Below are positions 1 to 7,352 of a DNA stretch of 64,000 bases, in pieces. The translations under genes and the position numbers were made by a program. The notes beneath the pieces were generated by a model. That model was not told where the DNA came from and did not search any database. It saw only the letters and a list, made by a program, of their open reading frames with translations. Origin of the DNA: JAFDVL01 sp043783625 (GTDB lineage: Bacteria > Acidobacteriota > Blastocatellia > RBC074); assembly GCA_043783625.1 (NCBI GenBank), contig JAYVZE010000207.1, positions 1-64,000 on the forward strand, written 5' to 3'. Numbering within the stretch: position 1 is the stretch's first letter; each line of letters opens with the position of its first letter.

Positions 1-79
1 CTATAGTCCGCCCCGTTTCACTGTAAAAGCCGTAGTAATCAAGTCCTCCGGTTCGCTTCACCGAAAACGGATGTTAAGT
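1..79 (+). other. Possible partial attC site (integron)
   Basis: The segment ends in GTTAAGT (73-79), a full match to the attC core consensus GTTRRRY. A TCCG...CGTTTC stretch near the start can pair imperfectly with GAAAACGGA just before the core. The matching left core would lie just outside the window. On its own this is weak; it is listed because two good attC sites of similar length follow in the same orientation. Confidence 0.25.
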
Positions 80-213
80 GCGAAAGAAGTAACTTATAAA
101 CAGCCAGAGAAAGTACATTATTGGGTTTGACTATCTTTTTTCAGCCAAGCCAATCAGTTATTGAGGATACGATAAAAACTAGGCAAGAAATATTTCTTGT
201 AATAGAAACTTCC

Positions 214-275
214 AGATTTCTACTATAAGAAACAAGTTTCTGGTATGAGAAACTTGTTTCTTATAGTAGAAATCT
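214..275. repeat. Perfect 28-bp inverted repeat, 6-nt loop
   Basis: Arms at 214-241 and 248-275 are exact reverse complements around the loop GGTATG. Each arm also holds its own smaller palindrome (AGAAAC-AA-GTTTCT), so several foldings are possible. It lies in a stretch of about 205 bp (80-284) with no convincing reading frame. AT-rich, without a following T-run on either strand, so not a typical intrinsic terminator. It could be a structured RNA, an operator or a mobile palindrome. Confidence 0.85.
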
Positions 276-284
276 TGGGTTGCA

Positions 285-371
285 GTCTAATTACATGTTG
301 GTGTTTTGCGGAGAGAACTTTTCAGTTGCAAAATTCGTAGTCTCCGCAAAAACACCAACATGTCGTTGGAG
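285..371 (+). other. Candidate attC site or intergenic palindrome
   Basis: GTCTAAT (285-291) and GTTGGAG (365-371) resemble the RYYYAAC and GTTRRRY cores, each with one mismatch. Between them 22-23-nt arms (293-314 and 341-363) pair almost perfectly with one bulged base. Against attC: the usual unpaired spacers between core and inner boxes are missing, so the site could instead be one of the many intergenic inverted repeats of this genome. A second smaller stem-loop follows at about 396-424. Confidence 0.4.
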
Positions 372-478
372 CCGACCCGCTTAAAGCGTTCGGTTAGCCG
401 TCGCTGTAAAGCGTGCGGCTCAACTCCACCATTCGGCGCATAATGGCGAAAAGGTCGCGCTAAGGCAGATAATAATTG

Positions 479-721
479 ATGAGCAAAAAAAGCAAGCTAT
501 TTGAGCGCCTAAAAGCCAGCCCTAGCGGAGCTACTTTTGCTGCTATACGCAAGTTGCTACTTCAGGAAGGCTTCGCACTGGATCGTGTCACTGGAAGCCA
601 CCACATTTTCAAAAGCGAGGCGGTGACATTTGTCATTCCAGTCCATAACAATCGCGTCAAAACCGTGTATGTCAAACGAGTGATCGAATTGATCGAGCAA
701 GCTCAAGGAGAAGAAGAATGA
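479..721 (+). CDS. hicA: HicA-type mRNA interferase toxin
   Basis: An 80-residue basic protein. HicA toxins have a double-stranded-RNA-binding-like fold and cut mRNA independently of the ribosome; the key residue is a histidine in a G-S-H motif, seen here as TGSHHIF near residue 40, followed by a VIPVH strand and a helix VKRVIELIEQ as in the family. The ATG at 479 is preferred over the in-frame TTG at 476. The stop overlaps the start of the next gene in an ATGA junction, the usual toxin-first order of hicAB. The pair sits between attC-like sites, as a gene cassette. Confidence 0.88.
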   Translation: MSKKSKLFERLKASPSGATFAAIRKLLLQEGFALDRVTGSHHIFKSEAVTFVIPVHNNRVKTVYVKRVIELIEQAQGEEE

Positions 722-948
722 AGAGAAATATCAAATACCCCGTAGTGGTTTACCCTTGCGAAGAAGGTGGCTATGTAGCGGAAGTTCCCGCTTTGAAAGG
801 TTGTTTGGCGCAGGGCGAGACGATGCTAGAGTGCTTGGAGGAGCTTGAGTTAGTAACTCAACTATGGATTGCCAGCGCGAAGCGTCACAGCGAGAAGCTG
901 CCAAGCGTGGCACGGGTGATGTCCAGGCTTCGGCAGATGACAGCCTAA
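718..948 (+). CDS. hicB: HicB-type antitoxin
   Basis: A 76-residue protein of the HicB family, whose partial RNase H-like fold binds and blocks HicA. Typical features are the N-terminal YPVVVYPCEEGGYVAEVP strand pair and the GCLAQGET turn followed by an acidic helix. No clear C-terminal DNA-binding domain is visible in this short form, so autoregulation may depend on the complex. Translationally coupled to hicA by a 4-bp overlap. The attC site begins 26 bp after the stop, a compact arrangement typical of cassettes. Confidence 0.88.
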   Translation: MKRNIKYPVVVYPCEEGGYVAEVPALKGCLAQGETMLECLEELELVTQLWIASAKRHSEKLPSVARVMSRLRQMTA

Positions 949-974
949 TACGACATTCGATTCCTCGAAATCAC

Positions 975-1059
975 GCCTAACATCCATTCAACCGTAGCCG
1001 CTTTCCGTAGTCGAGTGGTTTGAAGGTAAAGGGGCGGCACGGTTAATTTTGTGTTGGGC
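975..1059 (+). other. attC recombination site
   Basis: Left core GCCTAAC (975-981) fits RYYYAAC and right core GTTGGGC (1053-1059) fits GTTRRRY. Inside, TTCAACCGTAGCCGC pairs with GCGGCACGGTTAA, leaving two bases (C and A) unpaired on the left arm, like the extrahelical bases that integrases read. Spacers of about 5-6 nt separate cores and inner boxes. Length 85 bp. This is the full layout of an integron attC site and it marks the end of the hicAB cassette. Confidence 0.85.
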
Positions 1060-1210
1060 AATTGTCCTATGAATTTGAATCAATTGGGGCAGGAAAAGAA
1101 CATAATGTCAGAGGAACCTGCCTAGTAAATTTTTCTGTTTTTTATCGCCTACGAAATCGTCAGGTTAGGTTTTACAACTATTTTTGGAGAGAGATTGATA
1201 AGCGGGTGCG

Positions 1211-1414
1211 TTATTTTTTATATTCCAGAATGTCTCCAGGCTGACAATCTAAAGCGCTACAAATCGCATCCAAAGTTGATAAACGAATGGCTTTTGCTTT
1301 TTCGTTTTTTAGGATGGAAAGATTAGCCATCGTAATGCCGACTTTCTCCGCCAGCTCGGTGACGCTCATTTTCCGCTTCGCCAACATGACGTCGATGTTA
1401 ATAATGATTGCCAT
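1211..1414 (-). CDS. Small XRE-family (Cro/CI) transcriptional regulator
   Basis: A 67-residue single-domain helix-turn-helix protein: MSVTELAEKVGITMANLS is the recognition region and the tail ALDCQPGDILEY is typical of the YozG-like subgroup. This subgroup is commonly encoded next to DUF2975 membrane proteins, exactly as here (10 bp downstream of that gene). It is oriented against the attC polarity of the array, so it cannot be read from an integron promoter. It probably represses its own operon through the palindrome at 1932-1948 (inference). Confidence 0.85.
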   Translation of the reverse strand: MAIIINIDVMLAKRKMSVTELAEKVGITMANLSILKNEKAKAIRLSTLDAICSALDCQPGDILEYKK

Positions 1415-1424
1415 ATTGGTCTCG

Positions 1425-1901
1425 TTACACGGTTAAATCATGCTCGGATTTTATCTCCACGGCATTCTGCAAAATCCGTTCAAACATCGCCGCTGCGGTG
1501 GCAATCACAATCGAACCGAAGGTGATGAGGATGCCGATAACAATGCCTCCCGGTTTATCTTCTTCGTTGCTAAGCAGGATGATGATTTCTGCTCCGGCGA
1601 CAAAGCCGATAATGGCTATCGCACAATATTTTATCGTCCGCAGAGCTTTCACGGCTGCTGGCGTGAATACGTTATTTTGTCCGGCATATCCCAAGACCTT
1701 AAACGCCTGATAGAGTGCCACGAAAAACGGAATGGAGGCTACATACGCATACGCCAAAAAAGGATCGTTGAAGTATATTTGGAAAAGCGTGGCGTGCGCG
1801 TTTCTGCCCTCGACGTGAGGTTCCCCAAGCAGGATAGCAAGAGCGCCGATGCCGATGAGCATAATGACTACCTGAAGAAATTTTGTTGAACTTCGCTTCA
1901 T
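1425..1901 (-). CDS. DUF2975 family membrane protein
   Basis: A 158-residue protein with about four hydrophobic segments (near residues 8-26, 47-68, 89-110 and 118-142), matching the size and topology of DUF2975 proteins. Function unknown; these proteins are nearly always paired with a small XRE regulator, and the pair is here an operon. The ATG at 1901 is chosen over the upstream GTG (1910) because a GAGGTG ribosome site lies six bases before it. It is carried in reverse orientation within an integron-like cassette with its own promoter. Confidence 0.8.
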   Translation of the reverse strand: MKRSSTKFLQVVIMLIGIGALAILLGEPHVEGRNAHATLFQIYFNDPFLAYAYVASIPFFVALYQAFKVLGYAGQNNVFTPAAVKALRTIKYCAIAIIGFVAGAEIIILLSNEEDKPGGIVIGILITFGSIVIATAAAMFERILQNAVEIKSEHDLTV

Positions 1902-1931
1902 AAATAACACCTCACTCAGTAATAGATTATC

Positions 1932-1962
1932 ATATCCTAATAGGATATTTATTGTTTGTCAA
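1932..1962 (-). promoter_or_regulatory. Promoter with palindromic operator for DUF2975-XRE
   Basis: On the minus strand a perfect -35 TTGACA (1962-1957) is followed after 17 bp by TAGGAT (1939-1934). The -10 region is covered by the palindrome ATATCCTAATAGGATAT (1932-1948; 8-bp arms, one central base). The overlap of operator and -10 is what a self-repressing XRE regulator would use. The start codon at 1901 is about 30 bp downstream. Confidence 0.6.
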
Positions 1963-2083
1963 TATGTTGTTATCGTTTTACGGTAAAATTATACTGTCTT
2001 AACAATCGGATGTATTGAAAATAGACTGCGAAAGTTGTTCAGCCTTTAATTTCAGCGAATACAAATACAAATGATTATGCCGC

Positions 2084-2174
2084 ACCGAACATCTGTTCAA
2101 CCGTAGCCGCGCCAACGAGGGTTGTGCTTGACTAATAAAGCTACAGGCGCGGCACGGTTAACTTGTCGTTCTTC
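2084..2174 (+). other. attC recombination site, last of the array
   Basis: Shares the inner boxes of the 975-1059 site: TTCAACCGTAGCCGCG pairs with CGCGGCACGGTTAA, again with unpaired C and A. The left core ACCGAAC (2084-2090) differs from RYYYAAC at one base, and the right core GTTCTTC (2168-2174) is degenerate beyond GTT. A worn right core is expected at the end of an array, where it comes from the original insertion site. Length 91 bp. It closes a 1.1-kb cassette holding the XRE/DUF2975 pair. Confidence 0.75.
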
Positions 2175-2264
2175 CAGCCATTGACACTAGATTGGCTTAT
2201 CAGATACTGTCAGCCAAGTTGCCGTCAGGCTGTTTATGAACCATCGTTTCAGGAGGATAATCAC

Positions 2265-2600
2265 ATGGCTGAGATCAAGCTCGCTCCACCATCGTCCGGC
2301 GCTCCAGCGCGATCAGGAACTCCTTTGCCAGCATCACTATTGCATCAAATGGAGGCCTCCCTCGAGGCGGACTTTTCGAGTGTGCGCGTCCACGTAGGCC
2401 ACGAGGCCGTACATGTCGGTGCCCGTGCCTATACGCAGGGCCAGAATATTCACTTCGCGCCCGGAGAGTATCAGCCCGGCGATAACGCGGGGCGACAATT
2501 GATTGCTCACGAACTGACCCATGTGGTTCAGCAAGGCATGGTTGGCCCGAAGACGTTGCCACCCGGCCTGGTCGAAGTAGAATCGGCTCCATCGGAGTAA
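2265..2600 (+). CDS. DUF4157 domain protein (zincin-like HExxH)
   Basis: A 111-residue protein made up almost wholly of a DUF4157 domain: LPASLLHQMEASL, DFSSVRVH, the GQNIHFAPG strand and the zinc-binding motif AHELTHVVQQ near residue 88. DUF4157 is usually the N-terminal part of much larger secreted or phage-tail-like effector proteins; here it stands alone. The start at 2265 follows an AGGAGG site at 2251-2256; the frame is open further upstream into the attC. It directly follows the last attC, but no attC follows it, so it is either chromosomal or the remains of a cassette. Metal-dependent peptidase activity is likely but not shown. Confidence 0.8.
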   Translation: MAEIKLAPPSSGAPARSGTPLPASLLHQMEASLEADFSSVRVHVGHEAVHVGARAYTQGQNIHFAPGEYQPGDNAGRQLIAHELTHVVQQGMVGPKTLPPGLVEVESAPSE

Positions 2601-2803
2601 GGACTGGATACAAAATAACAGGGCTACCATCAGACAGTGTCGGACAGGAAAATCGGCACCAAAGCTTTATTTTCTCTCCTACATTAATCGCCAAAAGACA
2701 CCCAACATTTATTGCAACTGTTTCTTAATGGCTATGGCGGTCGTCAGGCACTCCACGATCAGTACTACCAATGATTAATCTAGTAGATATAAGGAAGCTT
2801 CCC

Positions 2804-3829
2804 ATGCTGCGTCATCTCGTCAACTCCAGTCCAGCCCGCACCCTCATACTTTTAGCTCTTATCTGCGGGACGGTCGCCACAGGAGTGGTGCAAGCGCAGA
2901 AGGCGCAGGGAGTCCGCACTGTTCGTCTGTTGACACGCGACGGCAAGGTGTTGGAAGGTCGCCTCTCCGCAGGCGGTTTCACAGTGAACGGAACCCCTTC
3001 CCGCTCTGTGAGTGAGACGCTGCTTTCCATCATTTCCATCAATCTGGCTGCGGAGGCAAACCCTCGTGAAGCAGAGCGGATTACCGCTGATCTCGCTGCC
3101 GTGCAGGGCGCCGACCGGGTGGCTCGTGACACAGCGGTGGCGGAATTGACGGACATCGGGCTGCCAGCGCTCACGCCGGTTCTTAACACCTACAAAGATC
3201 GAGACCTGCGCGAACCGGACTCCCTTTACCGCCTTTTCGGTCGCTTGATGCCCGGCGCTGCCGATGCTGCTGACCGCTTGCTCGACCTCATCCGGCTGAA
3301 GAATGGGGACGCTATTCGCGGACGAATGGGAGGAGAATCGCTTACGATCCAGCCGCTCGGCGGGACTGCGGTTAAAGTTTCTCTCACTTCGATTCGTTCG
3401 CTGGCGGTACGACAGGGTGTGATCGAGAAGAGCTTTGACGTGCATGCGCTCAGGCATTGCACTCAGATCGAATTCCTCGATACTGGCGTAGTGATTGGCC
3501 CCCAATCGCGTGTGGAGGTGACAGCCGCCGGGTATGTGCGACTCTCCTTCGCCATGGATGGCTGGGCCTCCGATCCAGACGGATTAAAAGTGCCGGGGCC
3601 GAACTACAAGACAAATCTGGTTGATGGGTTTCCTTTTGGGGCTTTGGTGGGCAAGGTTGGCGTCTCCGGGGTACGGTTCATCGTGGGGCGTCATCTGGAC
3701 AAAACCGGCTTAGGAGAAGGCCGCCTCTACCTTGCCGTGAATGACAACGGGCATTGGCAGAACAACATCGGCAGCTTTCGGGTGAAACTGCGCGTCAGTG
3801 ACGCCTACGACGTGGGCGATCCGCAGTAG
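2804..3829 (+). CDS. Secreted protein with LecA-like C-terminal domain
   Basis: A 341-residue exported protein: a signal peptide ends near residue 32 (VVQA/Q). Residues 45-240 contain two similar blocks (LLTRDGKVLEGRL and IRLKNGDAIRGRM, each followed by a strand-rich stretch ending in SLTSIRSL-like motifs) with a helical part between. The last 90 residues, with FPFGALVGKVG, GRLYLAVNDN and NNIGSFRVKL, resemble the galactose-binding PA-I/LecA lectin fold. The ATG at 2804 is preferred because AAGGAAG lies 7 bp upstream; an earlier ATG at 2771 lacks one. By eye more GC-rich than its neighbours. No function can be assigned beyond likely sugar binding outside the cytoplasm. Confidence 0.6.
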   Translation: MLRHLVNSSPARTLILLALICGTVATGVVQAQKAQGVRTVRLLTRDGKVLEGRLSAGGFTVNGTPSRSVSETLLSIISINLAAEANPREAERITADLAAVQGADRVARDTAVAELTDIGLPALTPVLNTYKDRDLREPDSLYRLFGRLMPGAADAADRLLDLIRLKNGDAIRGRMGGESLTIQPLGGTAVKVSLTSIRSLAVRQGVIEKSFDVHALRHCTQIEFLDTGVVIGPQSRVEVTAAGYVRLSFAMDGWASDPDGLKVPGPNYKTNLVDGFPFGALVGKVGVSGVRFIVGRHLDKTGLGEGRLYLAVNDNGHWQNNIGSFRVKLRVSDAYDVGDPQ

Positions 3830-3883
3830 GCGTCCTCCAACGGCGCGGTTCGGGTTCTGTGGATGGCGAGGCTCGGAAAAGTA

Positions 3884-4570
3884 TTACTCTACTGACAAAG
3901 GTCTTTCTAACCGCAATCTAACAATCGTACCTGAATCCAGGCGAACTTCTTTGCCTTTGGTCAGCAGGACTCCGGTGATGATGCCCCCACCCAGAACTCC
4001 GGCGGCAGCGGCGGCGTTGCCTCCACGAATTCCATTGCCAAAACCGGAAGAGCCGCTATCGCGTCCGGCGAGAATAATAATCATCGCGGCGGTGCTGCTG
4101 ATGCCAATCGCAGTGCTGGCACCGCGTAAAACGTCACCACCGCTTTTGGTTCCTTTCAATGTTCCTTCGCTATTCGTTTTGATTTTTTCATCATGGGCAA
4201 AGTCGGTGGCGGATTGTACGATAGCGGAAATCTTTTTGCTGATGCCGTTATCCAGGCGGACGCGGTCAAAGCTGATGTGGAGCTGCCCGCTCTTGAATGG
4301 ACGTTTCGCACCTTTCGCGGCGGTAATGCGACCAATGACTTCGGTTCCGGCGGGCAGAAGAATCGTCCCATCTACTTCGACATCTTTTCTGATGGTCGTG
4401 ATGACTTCATCGCCAACGTCACTAAGTTTAGAGCTGATTGGTTCGTGAATTTTCAGTTGGATAACAGTTCCTTCTGGAATTATCACGGGCTTTGAAGGGG
4501 TAGATTGTGCTGGCAGGAGTGAAGACAGCAGCGCCAACAAGCATAAGGAGACAATCATTTTCTTTTTCAT
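3884..4570 (-). CDS. Exported protein of unknown function
   Basis: A 228-residue protein with a clear signal peptide (MKKKMIVSLCLLALLSSLLPA). The mature part begins with IIPEGTVIQLKIHEPISSKL and contains GTILLPAGTEVIGRI, a pattern of strands like that in VirB10/TrbI-type beta domains and in many acidobacterial exported proteins. A glycine- and alanine-rich hydrophobic stretch (about 150-205, with GGNAAAAAGVLGGG) precedes a final strand EVRLDSGTIVRLRLERPL that mirrors the N-terminal motif, so the protein appears to hold two related halves. Convergent with the preceding gene. Function unknown. Confidence 0.55.
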   Translation of the reverse strand: MKKKMIVSLCLLALLSSLLPAQSTPSKPVIIPEGTVIQLKIHEPISSKLSDVGDEVITTIRKDVEVDGTILLPAGTEVIGRITAAKGAKRPFKSGQLHISFDRVRLDNGISKKISAIVQSATDFAHDEKIKTNSEGTLKGTKSGGDVLRGASTAIGISSTAAMIIILAGRDSGSSGFGNGIRGGNAAAAAGVLGGGIITGVLLTKGKEVRLDSGTIVRLRLERPLSVE

Positions 4571-4659
4571 ATTTACATCTCATGACCAATTGAATGGTGA
4601 ATTGCACAGTGAAAGGGGTAATAGTATAACGTCTCAGAATTCTTTTGGTTGTACAGAAA

Positions 4660-4875
4660 ATGAATGAAATAGTGGAAAACGAAGAATTTTATTGGGAAGG
4701 GCCGTACCTGGTTTTTACGGCCCTTTATCATTTGCGTAAAGGGGAATGCTGCGGCTCTGGCTGTCGTCATTGCCCCTACGATCCAAAATGGACAAGGGGT
4801 ATTACAACACCCCGAACACCTCGTTCAACGGTTAACGATCCTTCACAATTCGCTCCGTTTGACGAAGAATGTTAA
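4660..4875 (+). CDS. DUF5522 family small cysteine-rich protein
   Basis: A 71-residue protein with the hallmark of DUF5522: YLVFTALYHLRKG followed by CCGSGCRHCPYDP, four cysteines likely to bind metal. Function unknown; the family occurs in bacteria and in eukaryotic organelles. The ATG at 4660 is the first one in frame and has only a weak ribosome site. The 3' end overlaps the end of the convergent gene by 44 bp. The codons for GPYLVFTAL form a perfect 10-bp hairpin (4697-4725). Confidence 0.65.
   Translation: MNEIVENEEFYWEGPYLVFTALYHLRKGECCGSGCRHCPYDPKWTRGITTPRTPRSTVNDPSQFAPFDEEC
4697..4725. repeat. Perfect 10-bp hairpin inside a coding region
   Basis: AAGGGCCGTA (4697-4706) and TACGGCCCTT (4716-4725) pair around a 9-nt loop. 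It lies within the DUF5522 gene and could act as an mRNA structure or a terminator for the convergent gene that stops at 4832. Neither strand has a good T-run directly after it. Confidence 0.6.
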
Positions 4876-7021
4876 GAGCTTGCGCACGGCTTTCCTGTCC
4901 CTGCACGTTGACGACGTAAGCTATCGCATACCCTGCCTGAAGTGCAGCAGGCAACTGAACTTGCATCAGATTTGTATTTTCAGCTCTGAGCAGGGCTTCA
5001 AATTTTTGCGGACCTTGTTCGATGATGAGCCGATTACCTTGTGCTGAAAATCTGTCTCCACGAATAGTCAGTTCCGCCCGGGGGTAAAAACATTCATCAT
5101 TGGAATTGCTATTCAGAATCGCCGCCTTTGTTCTGAAGGTTGGTGCGCACCCCTCACACTTTTTTGAAATCCACACCACAGATTCATTCGAGGCTTTATT
5201 GTTGGCATTGATGATCGTTATAGCGGCCTGCTTTGATGTTTCCAGCACTGGCGGCAAGGTGACTGTGATTGAATTGGTAGTCGTATTTTCAAGGGTCAAA
5301 AGATACCGATGTGATTGATGGTTGGCGTCTTGCTGCTCCACGAGTACTGAATTTCCAGCGGCTGAAAAATTACTTCCAAATAACGTCATGACGCTTCCCG
5401 GATGAAGCTCGCCAATATTATAGGCGGTGTCTTCGACGTGATGAAGAAGTGGGCATTCCGCACAAACAAAACGGATGAGTTGGGCATTGGATTCAGTTTT
5501 TTCGTCATCACTGACATAGATTAAAGCTTCACCGGGACGAATGTTTCCGGGCAATCCGGTGGAAATCAACGAAGGTGATTCTGAAAATCCGGCGGCGAAA
5601 TCTCGCGGCAGGGTTAAGTGCTGCAAACCCTGTTCGAACCGAATCTCATTTTCCCGCGCAGAGAATTTCGAATGGATAGATTCGGGTTCCACGATCAAAT
5701 AATTGTTGGCAGCTAGTTCATATTGTGGACGAACTTCAGCCGAAGTCTTACCGGTACTATTCATTTGAGAAAACACTCCGGCAGAAGGTGCAGTAACTTC
5801 TTCGCTGGCTGCGAATTTCTCGACAGGCAAGCGAATCTTCAAATTTTTATCAAATGGCGTGACGGTTTTCCCTTGCAGGCGTTGCTGAAAGACTTCGCCG
5901 GAGCGCGAAAGCTTGAATTCACGATGCCGCGAACGATATAGCCCGAAGCTATCTTGTGAAGTAACGTAACTGGGTGCATTGTCAATAATTTGCCAAAAGA
6001 TGGCATAAGAAACCTGAAAAGCATCAGGAGCTTCGACCGCCTCGAACATTTCGTTGACCAGGTTTGCGGCAGCATTTTCGCCCCAGACCGTACGCGGAAA
6101 TCCGTACTCTCCGATGATGAAATTCTTTTCTTTGAGCGTCAGTTTTCTGAGCCGAACGGATTGCAACGCAAAGTTCAAATCCTGCTTGAGAGCTGTTTTT
6201 AAGCTGCGTTGTTGGGCGGCGGCTTCGTTGACAGTTTGCCACGCTGAATAGGAAAAATAATCCACGTCTACCCGGGGTGCGACGTAATCAATCACGCAAC
6301 GATTTTTGAGGGGATCACTGACTGTCCGATCCGCCACAGGCGTCCCGCAAGCCACGCCTTCTCTGGTGCGTACCAGATTAAATTCCAAGCCGGAAAATAA
6401 TTTGACAGTGCTGTTTGGATAGTGTGCGCGGGCGGCTTTGATGCCGTCGGCGCGGGCTTGAATCCAGCGAATGTACGAATCCCAGATGGATTGTTTATCA
6501 GCGAACGGAGCCATCGCGTTATCGCCTTCCCAATTCAGAATCACAAAGGTTTTTCCGCTGTAATTCGGATTCTGAAGCAAGTGCTCTCCGAGCTGAGCGA
6601 ATTCTTCGCGTACGGCTTGGGCTTCGGCGGCAGTGAAACCATCAGTCCACGTATCGCGAAAATCGTTAGGCGAATACGCGGTCAGCAGATAAGTCTGAAA
6701 GCGAGGATCACTGAACAATGTAGCATAAGCCGGAAGTGCCGCAACCTGTGCTAAATCTGCCCCTTCAGGTGTTAAGATTTGGTAGGCTTCGCCGGGCATG
6801 GCGACGCGAATAGTGCGGCTGCCAAGTCCGGCAACTTTGTCGGCAGCCCAGTTCAAACGGTCACTGGCATTGGCTGGAAAAGCGGCGTCATCGGCTCCCC
6901 AGTTGTAAATTCCGAAACGATCTGCGCGTGTCACTGAAGTTGATTGTGCTCGCACGGCAGGATTAATTGTTGTTAGCGTCAGGGTCAAAAAAAGAACGAA
7001 ACGTAAAGCTGAGACTTTCAT
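4832..7021 (-). CDS. Secreted glycoside hydrolase-like protein with TIG-like domains
   Basis: A 729-residue exported protein (signal peptide to about residue 25, AVRA/Q). Residues 30-400 look like a TIM-barrel glycosidase: conserved-looking acidic sites are NWEGDN (about 165) and IIGEYGFPR (about 305), the spacing of an acid/base and nucleophile pair in clan A enzymes. The C-terminal 200 residues hold two IPT/TIG-like immunoglobulin-type repeats (LHPGSVMTLFGSNFSAAGNS and ELTIRGDRFSAQGNRL). GGAGAAAG stands 7 bp before the ATG. The substrate is not recognisable. Catalysis is inferred from fold-like motifs only. Confidence 0.6.
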   Translation of the reverse strand: MKVSALRFVLFLTLTLTTINPAVRAQSTSVTRADRFGIYNWGADDAAFPANASDRLNWAADKVAGLGSRTIRVAMPGEAYQILTPEGADLAQVAALPAYATLFSDPRFQTYLLTAYSPNDFRDTWTDGFTAAEAQAVREEFAQLGEHLLQNPNYSGKTFVILNWEGDNAMAPFADKQSIWDSYIRWIQARADGIKAARAHYPNSTVKLFSGLEFNLVRTREGVACGTPVADRTVSDPLKNRCVIDYVAPRVDVDYFSYSAWQTVNEAAAQQRSLKTALKQDLNFALQSVRLRKLTLKEKNFIIGEYGFPRTVWGENAAANLVNEMFEAVEAPDAFQVSYAIFWQIIDNAPSYVTSQDSFGLYRSRHREFKLSRSGEVFQQRLQGKTVTPFDKNLKIRLPVEKFAASEEVTAPSAGVFSQMNSTGKTSAEVRPQYELAANNYLIVEPESIHSKFSARENEIRFEQGLQHLTLPRDFAAGFSESPSLISTGLPGNIRPGEALIYVSDDEKTESNAQLIRFVCAECPLLHHVEDTAYNIGELHPGSVMTLFGSNFSAAGNSVLVEQQDANHQSHRYLLTLENTTTNSITVTLPPVLETSKQAAITIINANNKASNESVVWISKKCEGCAPTFRTKAAILNSNSNDECFYPRAELTIRGDRFSAQGNRLIIEQGPQKFEALLRAENTNLMQVQLPAALQAGYAIAYVVNVQGQESRAQALNILRQTERIVKDR

Positions 7022-7352
7022 GAACTTTCTCCATCAAACCAATTCGGTGAAGAGAACGGGCTGAAACTAAACTCTTGATTGATTGAGGTAGAACATAAAA
7101 ATGCTTGTTCTACTGCTATATGCGAAATCGGCGATGATTTACCGCCATCGCAAAGCAGTTTTACTGCAAGCAATGCCTGAGCTGATGGACAGATGTTGCA
7201 CTTTCTAAAGTGCTATAGGATTTTGGGGAGAAGATGTTGTAAGTGTTGTGGGGAAAGCGTAACGGTTTATGGCTTAATCGGTTGCTGAGAAACTGGACTG
7301 AAGACGAGGACTCCGGCAAAGAATCCTCGTTGCTTAATGATTCGCTAAAATA
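7022..7352. other. Intergenic region, no gene seen
   Basis: A 331-bp gap between two minus-strand genes. It contains a short perfect hairpin GCACTTT-CT-AAAGTGC (7198-7213) and a CGAGGA...TCCTCG stem (about 7312-7330) just beyond the carD stop, which could be part of its terminator. A plus-strand frame at 7243-7533 overlaps carD and looks like a shadow. Confidence 0.5.

Noticed and set aside
1062..1244. Short plus-strand open frame after the attC site
   Set aside because: Starts inside the attC end, has no ribosome site or recognisable sequence, and overlaps the XRE gene on the other strand.
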